Origin: G963663525 sp963663525
GTDB lineage: Bacteria; Myxococcota_A; SURF-8; G963663525
Direction: 5' to 3'
NCBI GenBank assembly: GCA_963663525.2
Contig: CAXXHC010000003.1
Location: 1,550,001 to 1,614,000 of the forward strand
Length of the DNA: 64,000 nt
Below are positions 63,231-64,000 of this stretch, piece by piece (position 1 is the first letter of the stretch; each line of letters begins with the position of its first letter). The position numbers were made by a program, and so were the translations under genes. The notes beneath the pieces were generated by a model. The model did no database searches. It saw only the letters and a list, made by a program, of their open reading frames with translations, and was not told the DNA's origin.

Positions 63231-64000
63231 ATGTTGCTGGGAGAAATACTACTCAAAGAAACCGAACTCAAGCCCGAAAAACTGGCTCGTGCACTGGAGA
63301 TCCAGGCCGAACGCGAGGGTCGTATCGGGGAAATCCTGCTGGGACAGAAGGAGATCAACGACGAGGAACTGGCCCACGCGCTGGCCACCCAGCTCGGTCT
63401 TCCCTACCTGGAGAAAATGCCGGGCGAATTGCCCATTTCCCTCGTCGAAAACATCCCGATCAACTACACCAAGCAATACCGCTTTCTTCCCATCGCTGTG
63501 GAAGAGCATTCCGTCACCATCGTCACCAGCGAGCCGCTGGAGCTTTTCGCCCTGGACGATCTGCGGCTGATGTTCGGCAAATCCATCGAGGTGAAGGTCT
63601 GCGGCTGGAACCGGCTGTTGTCTTCGATCAACCAGATTTACTCCGACGCCGGGGCGATGGGGCAGGATCTCTCCAAGGAGGAATTCAAGAAGGAAGAGGA
63701 AGATTCCCTGGACATCGACCAGGACATCCTCGAAGGCGGTCTGGAAGACGACGCGCCGGTAATCCGCTTCGTAAACAACATCCTCTTCCGTGCCGTTAAG
63801 GAAGGCGCGAGTGACGTGCACATCGAGCCGATGGAAAAGGACGTTGTGGTCCGGTTCCGTATCGACGGCGTGCTGTACGAGGTGGTGCGAATTCCCAAAC
63901 GGGCGCAATCGGCGGTCACCGCCCGTATCAAGATCATGGGCAACCTGAACATCGCCGAAAAGCGACTGCCCCAGGATGGCCGGATCAAGATCAAGATCGC
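63231..64000 (+). CDS. gspE: Type II secretion ATPase GspE (partial at window end)
   Basis: 256 residues are visible; the gene runs off the right edge before the Walker A motif. The N-terminal GspE/MshEN domain begins MLLGEILLKETELKPEKLAR, with GRIGEILLGQKEINDEELAH. The middle region has ASDVHIEPMEKDVVVRFRID and LPQDGRIKIKI, typical of the T2SS/type IV pilus assembly ATPase. It starts 8 nt after gspD, so gspC-gspD-gspE are co-transcribed. Confidence 0.94.
   Translation, partial: MLLGEILLKETELKPEKLARALEIQAEREGRIGEILLGQKEINDEELAHALATQLGLPYLEKMPGELPISLVENIPINYTKQYRFLPIAVEEHSVTIVTSEPLELFALDDLRLMFGKSIEVKVCGWNRLLSSINQIYSDAGAMGQDLSKEEFKKEEEDSLDIDQDILEGGLEDDAPVIRFVNNILFRAVKEGASDVHIEPMEKDVVVRFRIDGVLYEVVRIPKRAQSAVTARIKIMGNLNIAEKRLPQDGRIKIKI

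Overview
The window reads as a stretch of chromosome from a Gram-negative bacterium of deltaproteobacterial or myxobacterial grade. This rests on several things: the many secreted lipoproteins with acidic linkers and Cys-rich repeats, a kexin-like S8 protease, an F-type ATP synthase operon carrying both b' and b and lacking a and c, the start of a type II secretion operon, and a moderately high GC content. The exact phylum cannot be fixed from these genes alone.

Layout. 1-7921: a very large lipoprotein gene on the minus strand, running off the left edge, faces a plus-strand subtilisin-like lipoprotein. 8.5-16.5 kb: a formylglycine-generating-enzyme-like lipoprotein, an unrecognised three-gene membrane cluster (9615-12723), DnaJ, a degenerate metallophosphoesterase lipoprotein and two small membrane proteins. 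16.7-19.5 kb: an AMP-forming acyl ligase and a MaoC-like protein. 19.5-24.2 kb: a repeat-rich region with a lipase-like lipoprotein and an AT-rich orphan gene. 24.2-29.7 kb: a PpiD-like chaperone, an outer-membrane barrel candidate, a PleD-like diguanylate cyclase, a ceramidase-like lipoprotein and a nitroreductase. 30.2-36.4 kb: atpF'-F-H-A-G-D-C. 36.5-42.3 kb: a lipoprotein, an MBL-fold hydrolase, a LON-domain protein, then def-fmt-rsmB-rpe. 42.4-46.1 kb: two small 8-Cys lipoproteins, a PAF-acetylhydrolase-like lipoprotein and mannose-1-phosphate guanylyltransferase. 46.2-47.0 kb: tRNA-Arg(TCT) with a decayed serine recombinase whose 3' end runs into the tRNA. 47.4-53.2 kb: a polytopic membrane protein, PrkA kinase and a membrane-anchored amidohydrolase. 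53.8-59.0 kb: secreted lipoproteins and a saccharopine-dehydrogenase-like oxidoreductase. 59.4 kb to the right edge: gspC-gspD-gspE (gspE cut by the window end).

Themes. The window combines housekeeping modules (ATP synthesis, formylation and deformylation, rRNA methylation, protein folding) with a large cell-surface lipoprotein repertoire. The T2SS could export part of that repertoire, which is inference. The most notable signals are an eight-cysteine module shared by three otherwise unrelated lipoproteins, the unrecognised membrane cluster at 9.6-12.7 kb, several families of palindromic intergenic repeats (one with 15-bp perfect terminal inverted repeats, tandemly duplicated beside an AT-rich gene), and a tRNA-proximal recombinase remnant. 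Many genes have sigma70-like promoters with 17-bp spacers.
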